Source: Colletotrichum lupini
Taxonomy: Eukaryota > Ascomycota > Sordariomycetes > Glomerellales > Glomerellaceae
DNA: 64,000 nucleotides
Assembly (NCBI RefSeq): GCF_023278565.1
Contig: NC_064678.1
Coordinates: 5,270,001-5,334,000 of the forward strand
Direction of reading: 5' to 3'
The number at the start of each line of letters is the position of its first letter. Positions within the stretch are counted from its first letter, which is position 1. The notes under the pieces were generated by a model that saw only the letters and a list, made by a program, of their open reading frames with translations, was not told the origin of the DNA and did no database searches. A program made the position numbers and the translations under genes. Below are positions 1 through 11,022 of the stretch, piece after piece.

Positions 1-242
1 CCGAGACTGATTTCTGGGTATAGCCGAGTGCGGGGATCTGAATGCGCCAATGACATCACTACGCCTGCAATTCGGTTATATGGAGTTACATAACCGATCC
101 ATTCCAGGCCCCATCCATGCTTGCTTGCTTGCTTTTGATGTTGACTTTCACCCTCCTCTTCTCTGCTTTAGGTACGTGTATCAATTGAAATATTGTTTCT
201 CTAGCTTCATGAGAGACACGGTGGAGAGAGTCGCAGGGCAAC

Positions 243-1508
243 ATGGCCACGAAATTATCTCCCCAACTCAAGTGCTTGTCTCAGAAACTTCGCGCTCCTA
301 AACTTGCCAGGGGATTCTCATTCACGGCCGGGCATCGAGGTGCATACGAGAGTACGATTGCCAATTTAAGCATTGATCAGAATACCAGAGTGATATATCA
401 AGGTAAGAAAAGTGATAATGCGTCAATGCATCGAATTATTCTCAGACTCTTTGGGTTTGCTAACCGACTATTATGTAGGATTTACTGGTAAAGCAGTGCG
501 TACCATACATTGACGAAGTCAATGTGACTTCTATGGAGCTGACATGGACTGATGATAGGCCACCAAAAATGCACGAGACACAATAGAATATGGCACGCAG
601 ATTGTTGGGGGCGTCTCCCCTGGGAAAGGTGGTCAGGATCATCTCGGCCTGCCAGTGTTTGACACAGTACATGAAGTACGAAATCCTCAACATCCTCTGA
701 GGTATGCGATTCAGCTGACGAAATATTATATACAGGCCGTAAAAGATGTGAAGCCACACGCAAGCGCAGTCTTCGTTCCTGCCCAATTCGCAGCAGGGGC
801 AATCATTGAAGCAATCGAGGCTGAAATTCCGCTCGTCGTTTCAGTTGCTGAACATGTGCCCCTTCATGATATGGCTAGGGTTCAAGAGATTCTCCGAACA
901 CAAAGTAGAACGCGACTTGTAGGACCCAATTGCCCCGGGATTATCGCACCCGACCAATGCCGCATTGGCATCATGCCGTACAAGCAGTACACAAAAGGCG
1001 TTGTTGGGATTGTTTCCAAAAGCGGAACGCTCAGTTACGAAGCTGTAGGAGCCACAACCAAAGCTGGACTTGGACAGAGTATCGTTGTTGGAATGGGCGG
1101 AGATATGATGCCAGGTAAGCCAGAAACCTCCACCTCACATACCCCTTGGATATGCTCTGATCTGCTGTGTAAGGTACCACACTTCTGGATGGGCTCAAAT
1201 TATTCTTTGAACATGAAGAGACCAGGGGAATCATCGTCATTGGCGAGATTGGCGGCGAAGCTGAGCTTAGAGCAGCGGAGGCCATAAGAGATTACAGAAA
1301 ATTGACGCCTAACCCAAAACCAATAATTGCAATGGTCGCCGGGAGAACGGCGCCGCAAGGAAAAACGATGGGTCATGCCGGTGCTATTCTTTCAGCGAGA
1401 GATGTGCCTGCCGATGTTAAAGCAAAAGCACTCGAGGAGGCGGGTGCAATTGTTGTGCCGCACCCAGGAGCCATGCGTAATGAGATGAGACGACTCCTGA
1501 ATCTGTAG
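243..1508 (+). CDS. Succinyl-CoA ligase alpha subunit-like protein, divergent
   Basis: Predicted to bind CoA and carry the phosphohistidine in the succinyl-CoA synthetase reaction of the mitochondrial TCA cycle. I place five exons: 243-402, 479-495, 559-675, 736-1114 and 1174-1508, giving 335 residues, close to the family length. All four introns have GT..AG ends and the phases agree. The N-terminus is basic and amphipathic, like a mitochondrial presequence. The CoA-binding loop GFTGKA is assembled across a 17-nt micro-exon; [21 protein letters not shown] and the active-site MGHAGAI (His about 292) follow in family order. Odd points: the usual GGDPxxG loop reads GGDMMPG, and the tail is divergent. 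This suggests a second, specialised paralogue rather than the housekeeping copy (inference). No beta-subunit gene is nearby. Family assignment is firm; the paralogue role is not. Confidence 0.88.
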
Positions 1509-1930
1509 CTATAGCTTAAAGCTCGAAAACCGATGAAAACAATTATTCGATAGACCTGAATTATCGTACAAGTTTTAGTACTCGCCCCTGGTGTCTCGTG
1601 TGATCTATCATGTCATGTCTCGAATGTAAAGTTGATTGTAATTGGTCGCCAATGATGATAGAAAATCCTCTCTGCGAGATAACTTGAACATTCAACTGGG
1701 TTTGATTGTTTTAAGCGCACTTAGACAGCGCCTGGTTGTCTTTTGATCACTCGCTTCAGGTAACTCAAAGGCAACTAGGTATCAAAACACTTCTGTTCGA
1801 AGGCAACGCCGTTTTCCCCACGACTCAAAGAAAGAAAGCAAAACATTGTAGCGCAATCCCCGCCCCGAGTGGTATCAAGTGTAGTGTGACAGACTTCCTT
1901 CCCTTTCGAGACTGACTAATTGTGTCAAAA
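1509..1930. other. Intergenic, convergent 3' ends
   Basis: Lies between the convergent succinyl-CoA ligase-like gene and the small minus-strand gene. I see no coding signal and no repeat; it presumably holds both 3' untranslated regions. Confidence 0.6.
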
Positions 1931-2383
1931 TCAAGAGACTTGCCCCTGATGATGGCTGCCATCTCCGTGGTCTGGATCATCAGGCCCAGGTCGCATGCTC
2001 TCATGTTTGACCTTGCGATACTTCCACTTACTGATGGCGCGCCGTGGACTCATAGCCTTCTTGAACTTGGTCCAAGTCCCATCCTTCTTCGCCGATGCAG
2101 GCGGCAGCTCGTACTCGCAGTCCTCAAAGGGATTTTCTCCGTGATCGTGACCATGCTCACGATCCCAATCTCGCGCAGCCTGCTCATTTTGCTCTCTGAA
2201 GTCTTCTCCAAACGGGTTGCTCTCAGCATATGAGTAATCGTCGTCATCAAACGGGCTCGCCGTTCGACGGCGGAATGTGGGGCTACGCAGGGATGGTGTG
2301 GCGGATCTCGGCAGCCAAGAGAATCGCCGTTGAGCGTCCGCGACCGGCGGTGTGGGTTCTGGAATGATCGTAGTAGTCATCAT
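1931..2383 (-). CDS. Small hydrophilic protein of unknown function
   Basis: A 150-residue intronless frame that I do not recognise. It has no signal peptide or membrane segment. The first third is rich in Pro, Ser, Arg and Thr (RRFSWLPRSATPSLRS). The middle is acidic, with two NPF-type motifs (NPFGED and NPFEDC) and a His/Asp stretch. A basic segment, TWTKFKKAMSPRRAISKWKYRK, resembles the short tryptophan/lysine patches of small fungal cytosolic proteins. The tail is again Asp/Gly/His rich. NPF motifs can bind EH domains in endocytosis, but that is only a possibility here. The frame has normal coding composition and starts MMTTT; the next ATG codon (M2) is an equally possible start. Confidence 0.6.
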   Translation of the reverse strand: MMTTTIIPEPTPPVADAQRRFSWLPRSATPSLRSPTFRRRTASPFDDDDYSYAESNPFGEDFREQNEQAARDWDREHGHDHGENPFEDCEYELPPASAKKDGTWTKFKKAMSPRRAISKWKYRKVKHESMRPGPDDPDHGDGSHHQGQVS

Positions 2384-3428
2384 GGTGTTGATTGTGTGTC
2401 TCCTCGTTGGTGCCGGCTAGACGGATATCGCAGTCAGTTTGGGGTACTCAGATGGTGCACTGGCGTTTGCCGAGTCATACAGGTGTTGAGATCTGAGCTT
2501 GAGAAAAGGCGGTGCTTTTCTCGTCAATGTCCATCGATGGGGGCCTCATCTTGTCGTCAGGGTCGCACTCGTAGCCGTTGAGCATTGTGCCAGTATTCAG
2601 AAGCAGGGAAAAGCGAAGACGGATTTGCTTCGCCCAACTTGCGCAGACGATGAATACTGCAGGCTTTCTTTTCTGTGCGCCTGGCACTCGTAAAATGCCT
2701 CTTGCTCACGTCGAAGAGGAAGCTGGGGGCGGGGTACCGGAGGGCGCGAGCGGATATGGCCAGCCACGTTTATGTATGTACGGAAAACAATGTTTCAAGG
2801 GATGCCGAGTCATTGATCTCATGTTCTAGGCTTCATTTGGTTTTTCATTCGATCTTGTTGCATGGAACACCATAAATGATGGGTCTTTCTTTCTCTAAGG
2901 GAGGGGTAAAACCCAGTGTGTCTCCTCAGACATGAGACGTAACCCGTCGATGCGCTTTATGACCTCTGGGTCGCCGGCGGTGCTATCGTGTTACTCCCAA
3001 TGCACTGTGTGATCGCCTGGAGGGCGGGATAGTTATGGAGACTAGTTCGTGGGGAAATCCATGTTAGCAAGACTTTGTTGGCACTGAGCAAATGGTGGAG
3101 GCGGGAGTAGTTCCTATTCCCAGCCGTGTCATCCGGGATGGTCCCATCCGCTCCGGAGGCGATCAGTAAGGTGTCTGTGGGGCCGCCCCCGACTTACATG
3201 GGCAACCCATCCAAAGATCCGGCGCTGCCAGCTGTCGATCACGGGCTAGTTTCGGTCGCAGACCGCACTCGCCTGGCGAGAACTGGGACTATCGTGGCAT
3301 GAAATCCCTTCCTCTTTTCATCTCCAACCTCCTCCTCTGGTTCGCATGATTAACTCTAAACAACAGCGCAAGCCGTTGACATTGCACAGCCACGTTTGGC
3401 TAGAACCCAAGCTCGGATACGTTCTGCA
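2384..3428. other. Intergenic, normal composition
   Basis: About 1 kb upstream of the small minus-strand gene, reaching the left end of the Fot1-like transposon. Only short overlapping frames occur and none looks coding. Composition is normal up to the transposon border, where it drops abruptly. Confidence 0.55.
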
Positions 3429-3430
3429 TA

Positions 3431-3473
3431 AGTCGACCCACCCCCTTTTGGCCACCCCCCCCTTTGAGCCACC
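3431..3473 (+). repeat. Left terminal inverted repeat of the Fot1-like element
   Basis: Begins AGTCGACCCACCCCCTTTT and is the reverse complement of 5277-5319 apart from about three positions. Two of those are C/T or G/A differences of the RIP type. Confidence 0.85.
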
Positions 3474-5276
3474 TTATTAAAATATAGTATTAAAACATCG
3501 CTACTAACTATACTTAATTAATTAACTATCTTTTATTATTATAATAATATAATTATTATTCTCCCTAAGTAATTCGACCCTTACGAGTCGACTAGGACTA
3601 ATTAAATAGTTATTAAAATCTTTTTAAGCTCTGTAAATATCCTAAATATTTACAAACTTAGTATTTAGGTTTATTAATATACTCTTCTTTTTCCGTAGTC
3701 TTAATTAATTAATTTTAGCTTTTAAAACTCGAATATAGTACTAAAATATTACTAAATAGTAAGCTTACTTATTAAATACCTTTTTTATTTTTTTAAATAG
3801 TAGTCGTTAAGTATTATAATCTAAACTAAGCTTTATAAATAAGTTTAACTAATCGCAGAGCTCGCTAACCTTTTTAAGTATTAACTAATTAATAATAGAC
3901 GCTACTAATACCTAGTTAATAGCTTTTTTAATATTACTAATTACTTACTTAGTATTTATAGTCTTTTTAATTAATATAACTAAGTTAAGTAGGACTATTA
4001 GATTAGTAAGTAGTCTAGCTATATTAAGGGAATATAGTCTAGTTACTTTCTACTTACTTCGTATATTTAACAACGTTAAACTAGCTAAACGAGCTTTTTA
4101 ACAATAGCTTAAGAAGTACCGCTTTTTAATAATAATAGAATTATTTACTATATCCTCCTTATTAAGCTCCTTTTTATACTTAAACTTAATAAGTTTAAAA
4201 ATAGCTATATTTAACGGCTAAAGGATATAAGAAGTATATAGTAATAAGAATAATAAATAGACGTTATTTTTACAGTATTTTTATATAAATTCTATTATTA
4301 TACAACTCTTATAACTATTTAGAACTAATAATCGAAGCTTATTAAGTATACTAAGCCCCCTAAGGGGGGGGGGGTCTTAGTTTATTATAAGAATACTATT
4401 TTTAATTACTTAAGGGTAGTCTTATTAATCGTCTAGTTATTATTTATTATTATAAACTCCTAACTAGTATAAGGGTTAAGTTTAAATAAAAACTATTATT
4501 ATTATACTGACTTTCTTTTATATATAACTAATAATTTAATAGCTCGACTATTAATAAAGATATATTTAATTATAAATACTTAAGTACGCGAACTAGGCTC
4601 TTTTTTTTATATTACTATAGTCTTTATTTTATTTAAAACTAAGCTATTAAATCCCTTACCCTTTAGGATACTAGTCTTATTTATATTATACTTATTAACT
4701 TATTTAATATTACTAATCTCTAGTATATTAAATAATTTAAACTATAATTTAATTATATTAATAATAGCCCTATTTAAATACTTTAAATTAATAATACGAC
4801 TTTTTTAAACCTTAATTAATAAGTTCCTCCTTAAGAAAGCGTTTATTTATCTCTTTTTAAAAGGATTTATATCCCCCTAGGATTTTAAAACTCGCTTAGT
4901 AAATTCTATAAGCTATTTATAAGTTAATATAATACTTAGATTATATTAAATATAAACTTATTAAGCTAGCTAGTTTTCTTATTATAAAAGAAGCCTCTAG
5001 AGGTTTATAAATATTATTACCTTTGTTTAGTAGCCTCTCTTATAGTTACGAAGAGTTAACTTTAGAACTCCGAACTTAATTAAGGCCCGATTAACTAAGA
5101 GACCTTTTTTAATAGCCTTAAGAGCCTAAATAACTTTATTTTTAGTATATAAGACTATTATATATTAATAAATAAGTATATAAAAAAGAATTATATTTAG
5201 ACGATTTTTATAATTATTATAGTAGTTTGAAAATCGTAGGTAGGGTTTTAATACGGTAGCTAGGATGGAGAAATGG

Positions 5277-5319
5277 GGTGGCTAAAAGGGGGGGGTAGCT
5301 AAAAGGGGGTGGGTCGACT
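5277..5319 (-). repeat. Right terminal inverted repeat of the Fot1-like element
   Basis: Ends GGGGGTGGGTCGACT directly before the TA at 5320-5321 and pairs with 3431-3473. Confidence 0.85.
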
Positions 5320-5321
5320 TA

Positions 5322-5954
5322 TCAACTATTGTCTGTTCCCTAAAGGAAGAACACCTTTTCGACAGGAAGATCATGCAGGAGAACGCAATCGACGGGAAAT
5401 CAAGAATCTAGAAGCCACCTGATTCGCTCACCTACCGCCATGCATGGCAACTCTGACGCAGAGATGGGAATCTGCCAGTCTCCGTCTACCCCGGCACTCC
5501 CGATCTAGTCTGTGCGCTGACAAACATCCACATCTATCCGTAGACGGATAGCGAAGATCACGGACCCTTTTCATCAGTGCAACTCTGTCTAGGAGCTAGT
5601 CAAGCTAGTGAATTTTACCAGTTCGCTTGATTCTCTTACCCGTGTCACCTCACAAGCCCACTGGCCGAAACGCCAAAGCGACCAATATTCGACAGCCTCC
5701 CCCGGTCATTCCGGAAATTTTCGGCGATCATGAAGCAGCCTCACGAGTCACCTAGGACCCCCTTTTAAAGGAAGGGAAAAAACCCTTCCAGACCCCCTGC
5801 TCGTTGCCCCCCCTTCACACCCTCTTCCACAACAAGTTGCCTCCTTCACAACAAAGACAGATAGCATAGTTTGCAATAAAGACGCGTCCTGGTTCGACAA
5901 TTTGCAACTTCCTTCCTTCCATGAGATAGGCTCTATTCTAAACTTTCAGACAAT
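5322..5954. other. Intergenic, putative promoter of the DUF2456-like gene
   Basis: Normal composition returns immediately after the transposon. The last 200 bases before the ATG at 5955 contain pyrimidine-rich stretches (CCTTCACAC, CTTCCTTCCTTCC) typical of fungal promoters and 5' leaders. No other gene is seen. Confidence 0.5.
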
Positions 5955-6842
5955 ATGCCATTCAGGAAACACGAACGCATAACGGACAAGTCGTTCGAAG
6001 AGAACACAGCCTCAACGTATGCCGGCGGCAGTAGCCATGAGAGAATCTCTAATGAGAGGGTCTCGAATGAAAGCGACATCGAGGCCGGCGTTCAAGTCGA
6101 GCCTTCCGGATCTCACCAGAAGCAGCCAACGGATAGCATCAGTGGACATCAGATCTTTTACATCTTTGGTCTCGACGGTATTGGAGCCGCATTTCTCTCT
6201 GGAGGCATAAATTTTGCTATCGCTTACGGTAAGGCCCCGCAACACTTTGCTGAGCTTAAGCTTTTGGCGAACCAAGCAGGAACATGAGAGTTTATTGACA
6301 CAAACCATGCAGGCATGTACTCAACTCAGAACATCGCGCGCAATCCCATTCGCCTATTTCAGTTGCCCAACACACTAGCTGGAGATGCAGTAGTGACCAT
6401 GATCATCCAAACGACAATGACGTGGTTCATCGAACTTTTTCTCGCCAACCGTGACATGAAGAATGGGAGCGTCCGCCCAATAGGCTTCATTGAAGAACCT
6501 TCGCAACCATTCATGCGGTGGTTCATGATGCTTAACCTAGAAGACACGAGACACACCAAAAGCAGACTCTCGGTGTTTGCTGAACACCTGATTCGAATCG
6601 GCTTGATTTTTGTCGTTTCATTCTTCCTGCTATGGCCAGCCTCGGTCGGAATTTTGACCGTTATCGGAACCCGGGGATCAGGGAATGATTGGGATTGGTA
6701 TTTCCAATCTAAGTGGGCACCGGAAGCCTTCAAAGGGATCCTTGGCGGACTTCTCGCCCTTCTCACAACGCCGGCCATGGCTTCATTCTGGCTTGTCAAG
6801 GAGGGTTGGAGCTTGAAGAAGGGAGGGAATTTGTTGAGTTGA
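5955..6842 (+). CDS. DUF2456-type fungal integral membrane protein
   Basis: Two exons, 5955-6228 and 6313-6842, joined by an 84-nt intron with GTAAGG and ATGCAG ends in phase 1; product 267 residues. The first 65 residues are polar and probably cytosolic. Four hydrophobic segments follow: IFYIFGLDGIGAAFLSGGIN (about 67-92), LAGDAVVTMIIQTTMTWFIE (about 110-135), LIFVVSFFLLWPASVGILTV (about 195-220) and a segment around ILGGLLALLTTPAMASFW. The LDGIGAA..SGGINFAIAYG and LPNTLAGDA..T.IIQ motifs match my recollection of the uncharacterised fungal DUF2456 family. The function is unknown. The 3' end is normal and the gene appears intact although it sits next to a transposon. Confidence 0.75.
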
Positions 6843-7626
6843 CGGATGACTTTTCCAGACGAATTTGGAACAGGGGATTAGCTTGGCGTTTGGCGTAACA
6901 GAATTTCTTCTCACATCAAACAATTCCAGCGACTCACATCACTGTTTGCTGACTCGCTATAACAAACTGTAACTTGTAAGAAGAAGTACCCGATAGGCGT
7001 GGCGGATGAACCACCAACCGACACGAGTTGTATTCCTTCCGGTTGCTATTCCTAGCCCGCACGAACTCTTCAAAAAGTTCGTCCCAAACTTTCGGCCCGA
7101 AAAGACTAATTTCTACATGGCATCTAGCGAACGTATTTACTAGCTCAATCCAGTGCACTTCTTGCTATACTCAAGATTGCGGAGCAAATAGTGTTGACTG
7201 TGAAAACAAAATGAAAATGGATATGGTCTTGGTCTGAGATGACGCCAAAAATTCGATTGAAGAGGCTTGCAAACACCTATCTCAACATTTCTTCATGACC
7301 TGTTTTCTTAGATAACCAGAGTATCTCGGTCTTACTGATGCCCCGTAAAGTGGAACTCAGCTCTATCGAGAATTATTCCGGGGTGTTGACGTTCGATGTT
7401 GGGCAATGGCTGCAGCGTTGGTGGAAACACACTGGACAGTGCGTATCAATAATATGATTCCACGGACCGGATGAACAGTTATCCTAAAATTGTCAGTTAC
7501 CTAAAAGCTCCATTTTTGATGTGAAGCCCATTTGACTTACACAGTCCCATATGGTGGTGGTCTGCTTTTTCTGAAAATTTCGTATTTTTCCTCCCAACAA
7601 ACGATGCATAGACTTCACAGCCACTG
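6843..7626. other. Intergenic between convergent genes
   Basis: About 780 bases between the DUF2456-like gene and the 3' end of the protease-like gene. No coding frame, tRNA or repeat that I can support; composition is slightly AT-rich but not RIP-like. Confidence 0.5.
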
Positions 7627-9647
7627 TCAATCAGTCAGTACAAATGTTTCCAGGAAGTATTGAGTGAGATAGGCGTAACCTATTTCCTGTTGTGACTCAA
7701 CGTGTACCCGGTCTTCTAGAAGGGATTTTCCGTCCTCGGGCAACGTCTCTCGAGATCCAGATGTTTCGTCCGACATTCCGCCAGATCTTGAGTAGACGGA
7801 GTAAGTTCCTCGCATCTCTTTGGCGACTGCTTGAGTGACTGAGCTACCCAAGCCCAACTCGTTCGACTCGACAGTATTCTTTTGAAGTGGGAAAGAACGG
7901 CCAATATCATTGATGATGTCCTCGGCAGTGGCCATGAGGGCCAGTGGCTGACCTGGAAAGGCTGCGACTATCATCCCACAAAATGATGAACCTTTTGCTA
8001 ACCATATACCCGATGTCCCAGGAGCTGCTAGACCGTTAGCCGTGTATTTATCGTACCAGAAAGCCTTTGATTACCTAAGGGTATTGGTAGTTGAAGCTTT
8101 CGAACCACCAATTCTTTCTCTGCGAAAGGCATTGTCGTTATTTCTGGCAACAGAATAACGTTGATCGGCTCACCCGAGCCTAGCATGAGAGACAATGGGC
8201 CACTCTGCAGCATGTCGTTTGTCATCAAGGTTGAAATCTCAATGTTTGAGGTCGATGATGACAGATTTTTTAGAGTCAATAGAACATCCGACCTCAATAG
8301 CGCATAGTCGGCTGGGAGAGGAAGTGAGGATCTGTCATTTTGTGCCTGAATAAGTTCCCCGCAAAGTCTGATTCCAATAACTTCTTCGAAACAGTGCCAC
8401 TTGGGGACAGTCGTATGGTTCTTGCCTCCAAGCAACTCTTCCGCGTCTTGAGTAATAGAAGCCTTGCCCTTGGAAGGCGAAGTTGGATCGTTTTTTGCAT
8501 CCGCATCTGAGTTCAAGAACAACTCGCTACCGGACTCGCTTTCGGACTCAGAACAGCTGTCTGTCTCAATCGCCCATAGCAATTCGTTATCTTCAATGCT
8601 CCCTTGGAGCTCCAGGCAGCGCGTTCTGTCTTGGGAATCGGAGTCGCCGTTATCATCATTGTCTGCCCATAGGGAATTCAACAGTCCATGAGAAGTGGTT
8701 ATTGCAATTGGGCGCCTTGCGTGTTCGGTGCCGTCGGTAAGTAGCCCTCCTATTCTGGAGATACGCTGGTCTACTATCTTTCCGTTTTTAATGAACGTGA
8801 CGCAGCAAAGCAAGCCGCACGCCGGCTGGTCCCCGTGCGCGTCTGTAGGTGCTTCCATATGGTATAGGATTGTTCCACCATGGTGAGAGATCCCCGCGTT
8901 CCTTTCTACATCATATCGCAATTGAGGAAGAGGTACAATGGCTTTGGCGGCGAAAAGCTCAGGAGCTCTCTCGCGGATTTGAATTGGTTGTCGCGTGAAA
9001 AGCTCAGGTAGCTCTAGGTCTTTCATTCGACGGCGAACCTTCTTGCAGCAGGAATTACTACCGCAAAGTATCCAGATACATGGGGAGATCGTAACCAAGT
9101 CTGTCTTATTTGGCTTTCCTGACATCCAGAGCTGAGGAAATATTGTTTTCCTTGAAATGTCTGTCCGTTTAACCCGATTCCTTTCCTTGGCCTGCTCTCG
9201 ATCCATTTGCGTGACGACGCATCTGAGATCATTCTGCAAGCCGGTCTTTGTCTCAGGCCATAAGGATAGAACCTCGGATGGAACAGGGATTTGGTCCTCT
9301 CGAGCCACCCGGTAAGTTGTGTCTGGGAATCGCCATAACTTAGAAGAGCTCACTGGTAATGTGACCGCGTAATTGTTGAATTCGATTGGTGAGGCATCCT
9401 GTCGGGGCGCCTTGGAATTATTCGAATCTGCAAACAAGCTGTTATAGACGACTGAAGCCGATGTAGGTGGCGTGGGTTGCGCTGTTGGCGGAAGTAGACC
9501 ATCAAGTTGCAGAGGTTGCGAAGTAGATCGAATACCTTCATCTTTCTCGCCGTCTTGCGAAGAATCAGTCGAAACATCCTCATTCGTTCTTGAATGGGGC
9601 GAAATAGTATCTGCGGGTGTCTGAAGACCCCGTTTGGTTATGTCCAT
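7627..9647 (-). CDS. Trypsin-fold serine-protease-like protein
   Basis: Two exons, 9647-8075 and 8027-7627, separated by a 47-nt intron (GTAATC start, GGCTAAC branch site, TCTAG end). Product 657 residues with no signal peptide or membrane helix, so probably cytosolic. The first 150 residues are low-complexity. A degenerate trypsin-like domain then shows TTSHG (His about 320), PADYALL (Asp about 447) and APGTSGIW (Ser about 530), in the His-Asp-Ser order and spacing of a trypsin triad. Between His and Asp lies an acidic insertion (SESESESGSE, about 370-400). The RISRIGGLL strand before the His is typical of fungal proteins of this class. Activity and substrate are unknown. The start codon lies inside a 5-bp duplication made by a solo LTR, so its native leader has been replaced. 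Confidence 0.75.
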
Positions 9648-9648
9648 C

Positions 9649-9850
9649 TGTTAGTATCCCTATTACAGGGTAGTTAGTTCGAACCGTAGTTGACAAAGAG
9701 ATTAATTGAACTATATAAATATCTGCGTAGGTATAAAAAGGAGGTTCTAACCGTAGGTTAGGCTAGCTACGATAATCGTAAATAGGGCCCCTAATTAGCC
9801 CCTGCGCAGTCGGCCGTACGCCGCAGTCGAATTGGACTTCTAATCCGACA
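9649..9850 (-). repeat. Solo LTR of the Copia-1 family
   Basis: A 202-bp sequence starting TGTTAGTATCCC and ending AATCCGACA on the plus strand. It is flanked by the 5-bp duplication CCATC at 9644-9648 and 9851-9855. It is the reverse complement of the two 202-bp LTRs at 11023-11224 and 19437-19638 but has far fewer C-to-T and G-to-A changes, so it escaped most RIP. In LTR transcription direction it points the same way as the protease-like gene. Confidence 0.93.
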
Positions 9851-9855
9851 CCATC

Positions 9856-10511
9856 CGCCCTTGTTTACTGTCTGGACCATGGATATGGTCGTGGGAATCG
9901 GCCATTTCGTCATCCTCTTTTTTCGCCTTTCAGATAGGAAGACTCTTGTCAGACATCAGAATACATCAATTTTCTGTTGAAATCGAGAAGATTCGATCGT
10001 TGCGAAGTGATACGCGTCTTGGGCCGTGGAATTGTGAGCTATTGTCTGATTCCAAAGACGCGCATCGTTCATCTTGTCCTAAGTGAAACTTAGCAACGTG
10101 CATGGTTGTGTAACTAAACGGCGGATTCACTGCCGCACTTCGCCTCAAAGGCAGACTGCAGGCTCCCTGTGGCCTGGCCGAAAATGGTGGCAGTGCAATG
10201 ATCAATTGCGTATGAAGACCCATGGGCCGGCCGATCAAGGGCCCAATTAGCGCCTGCGCCGCATACGACCTGATTATCTCCGCCACCACATCACAGTTAT
10301 GTACATGAAAGAAAGCCATACTTTGACACGTGGACCAACAGTAATTTGCATCTTACGCACATCTGGTGATGTTCGGAGTTGGTGATTTAGATACAGAATG
10401 CATATGTAATGTCGCAGCCGCAATCGCCAAACTCCCGGTCAAAACTGACGCAATCGAACTCCGTCTTTGACAAGGACTTCAACTCTAGCTCAAACTCTTT
10501 CTGAATCTGTA
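9856..10511. other. Shared intergenic region of the divergent pair
   Basis: About 650 bases between the protease-like gene (minus) and the membrane-helix gene (plus). It should contain both promoters. No third gene is seen; short frames here do not look coding. Confidence 0.5.
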
Positions 10512-11022
10512 ATGCGAGCCAACAAGTCTATTACAATGTCTATCAGGGGCAATACCGAAGGTGTTTCGAACGATACCGAGCTATGCAGGCAACTTTGGCC
10601 ATCTTTGGCTGACAAAGTTTACCAGTCAGGTCAATACTTGACACTTGCAACATGCGTCAGAAATTCCATTGCTATCTCGAAGCGTTCTCTAGACCAGCTG
10701 TCGTTAGGAAGTGGAACAATCGACAAAATTGTGACGATAATGAAGTCTGTGAGGTTGTCAGCAGAAAAACCGGTAGAGGACCTGGTGGAAGTGTTCACCC
10801 TCAAATCTGTGATACCAGGAAAACAAGACCGAGGGGTGTTGGACACCATATCCCTTGCGGCATCTCTTGAATCGATGACGAAGGTTCAAATCAGCCCCAT
10901 GACAGAAACATCTCATGATCCAATAGCAACATGGAAACCCGGAACATCTTTGAAAAGTACCTTGTCTGATTGCTATCAGCAATTACAAGACCAAAACTTA
11001 GAAGACGGCACTTTAGACTCGA

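Larger units (their letters stand above)
3431..5319. mobile_element. Fot1/pogo-like DNA transposon, RIP-degraded
   Basis: A 1,889-bp AT-rich block bounded by near-perfect inverted repeats of 43 bp (3431-3473 and 5277-5319, about 40/43 identical). A TA dinucleotide flanks each end (3429-3430 and 5320-5321). Total length, terminal-repeat length and the TA target match the Fot1 family of fungal pogo/Tc1-mariner elements (about 1.9 kb with 44-bp repeats in the type element; from knowledge). The interior is saturated with TAA/TTA and stop codons in all frames, as expected after RIP, so I could not read a transposase or fix its strand. The G/C homopolymer stretches in the terminal repeats were largely spared, because RIP acts mainly on CpA. 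Confidence 0.8.
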
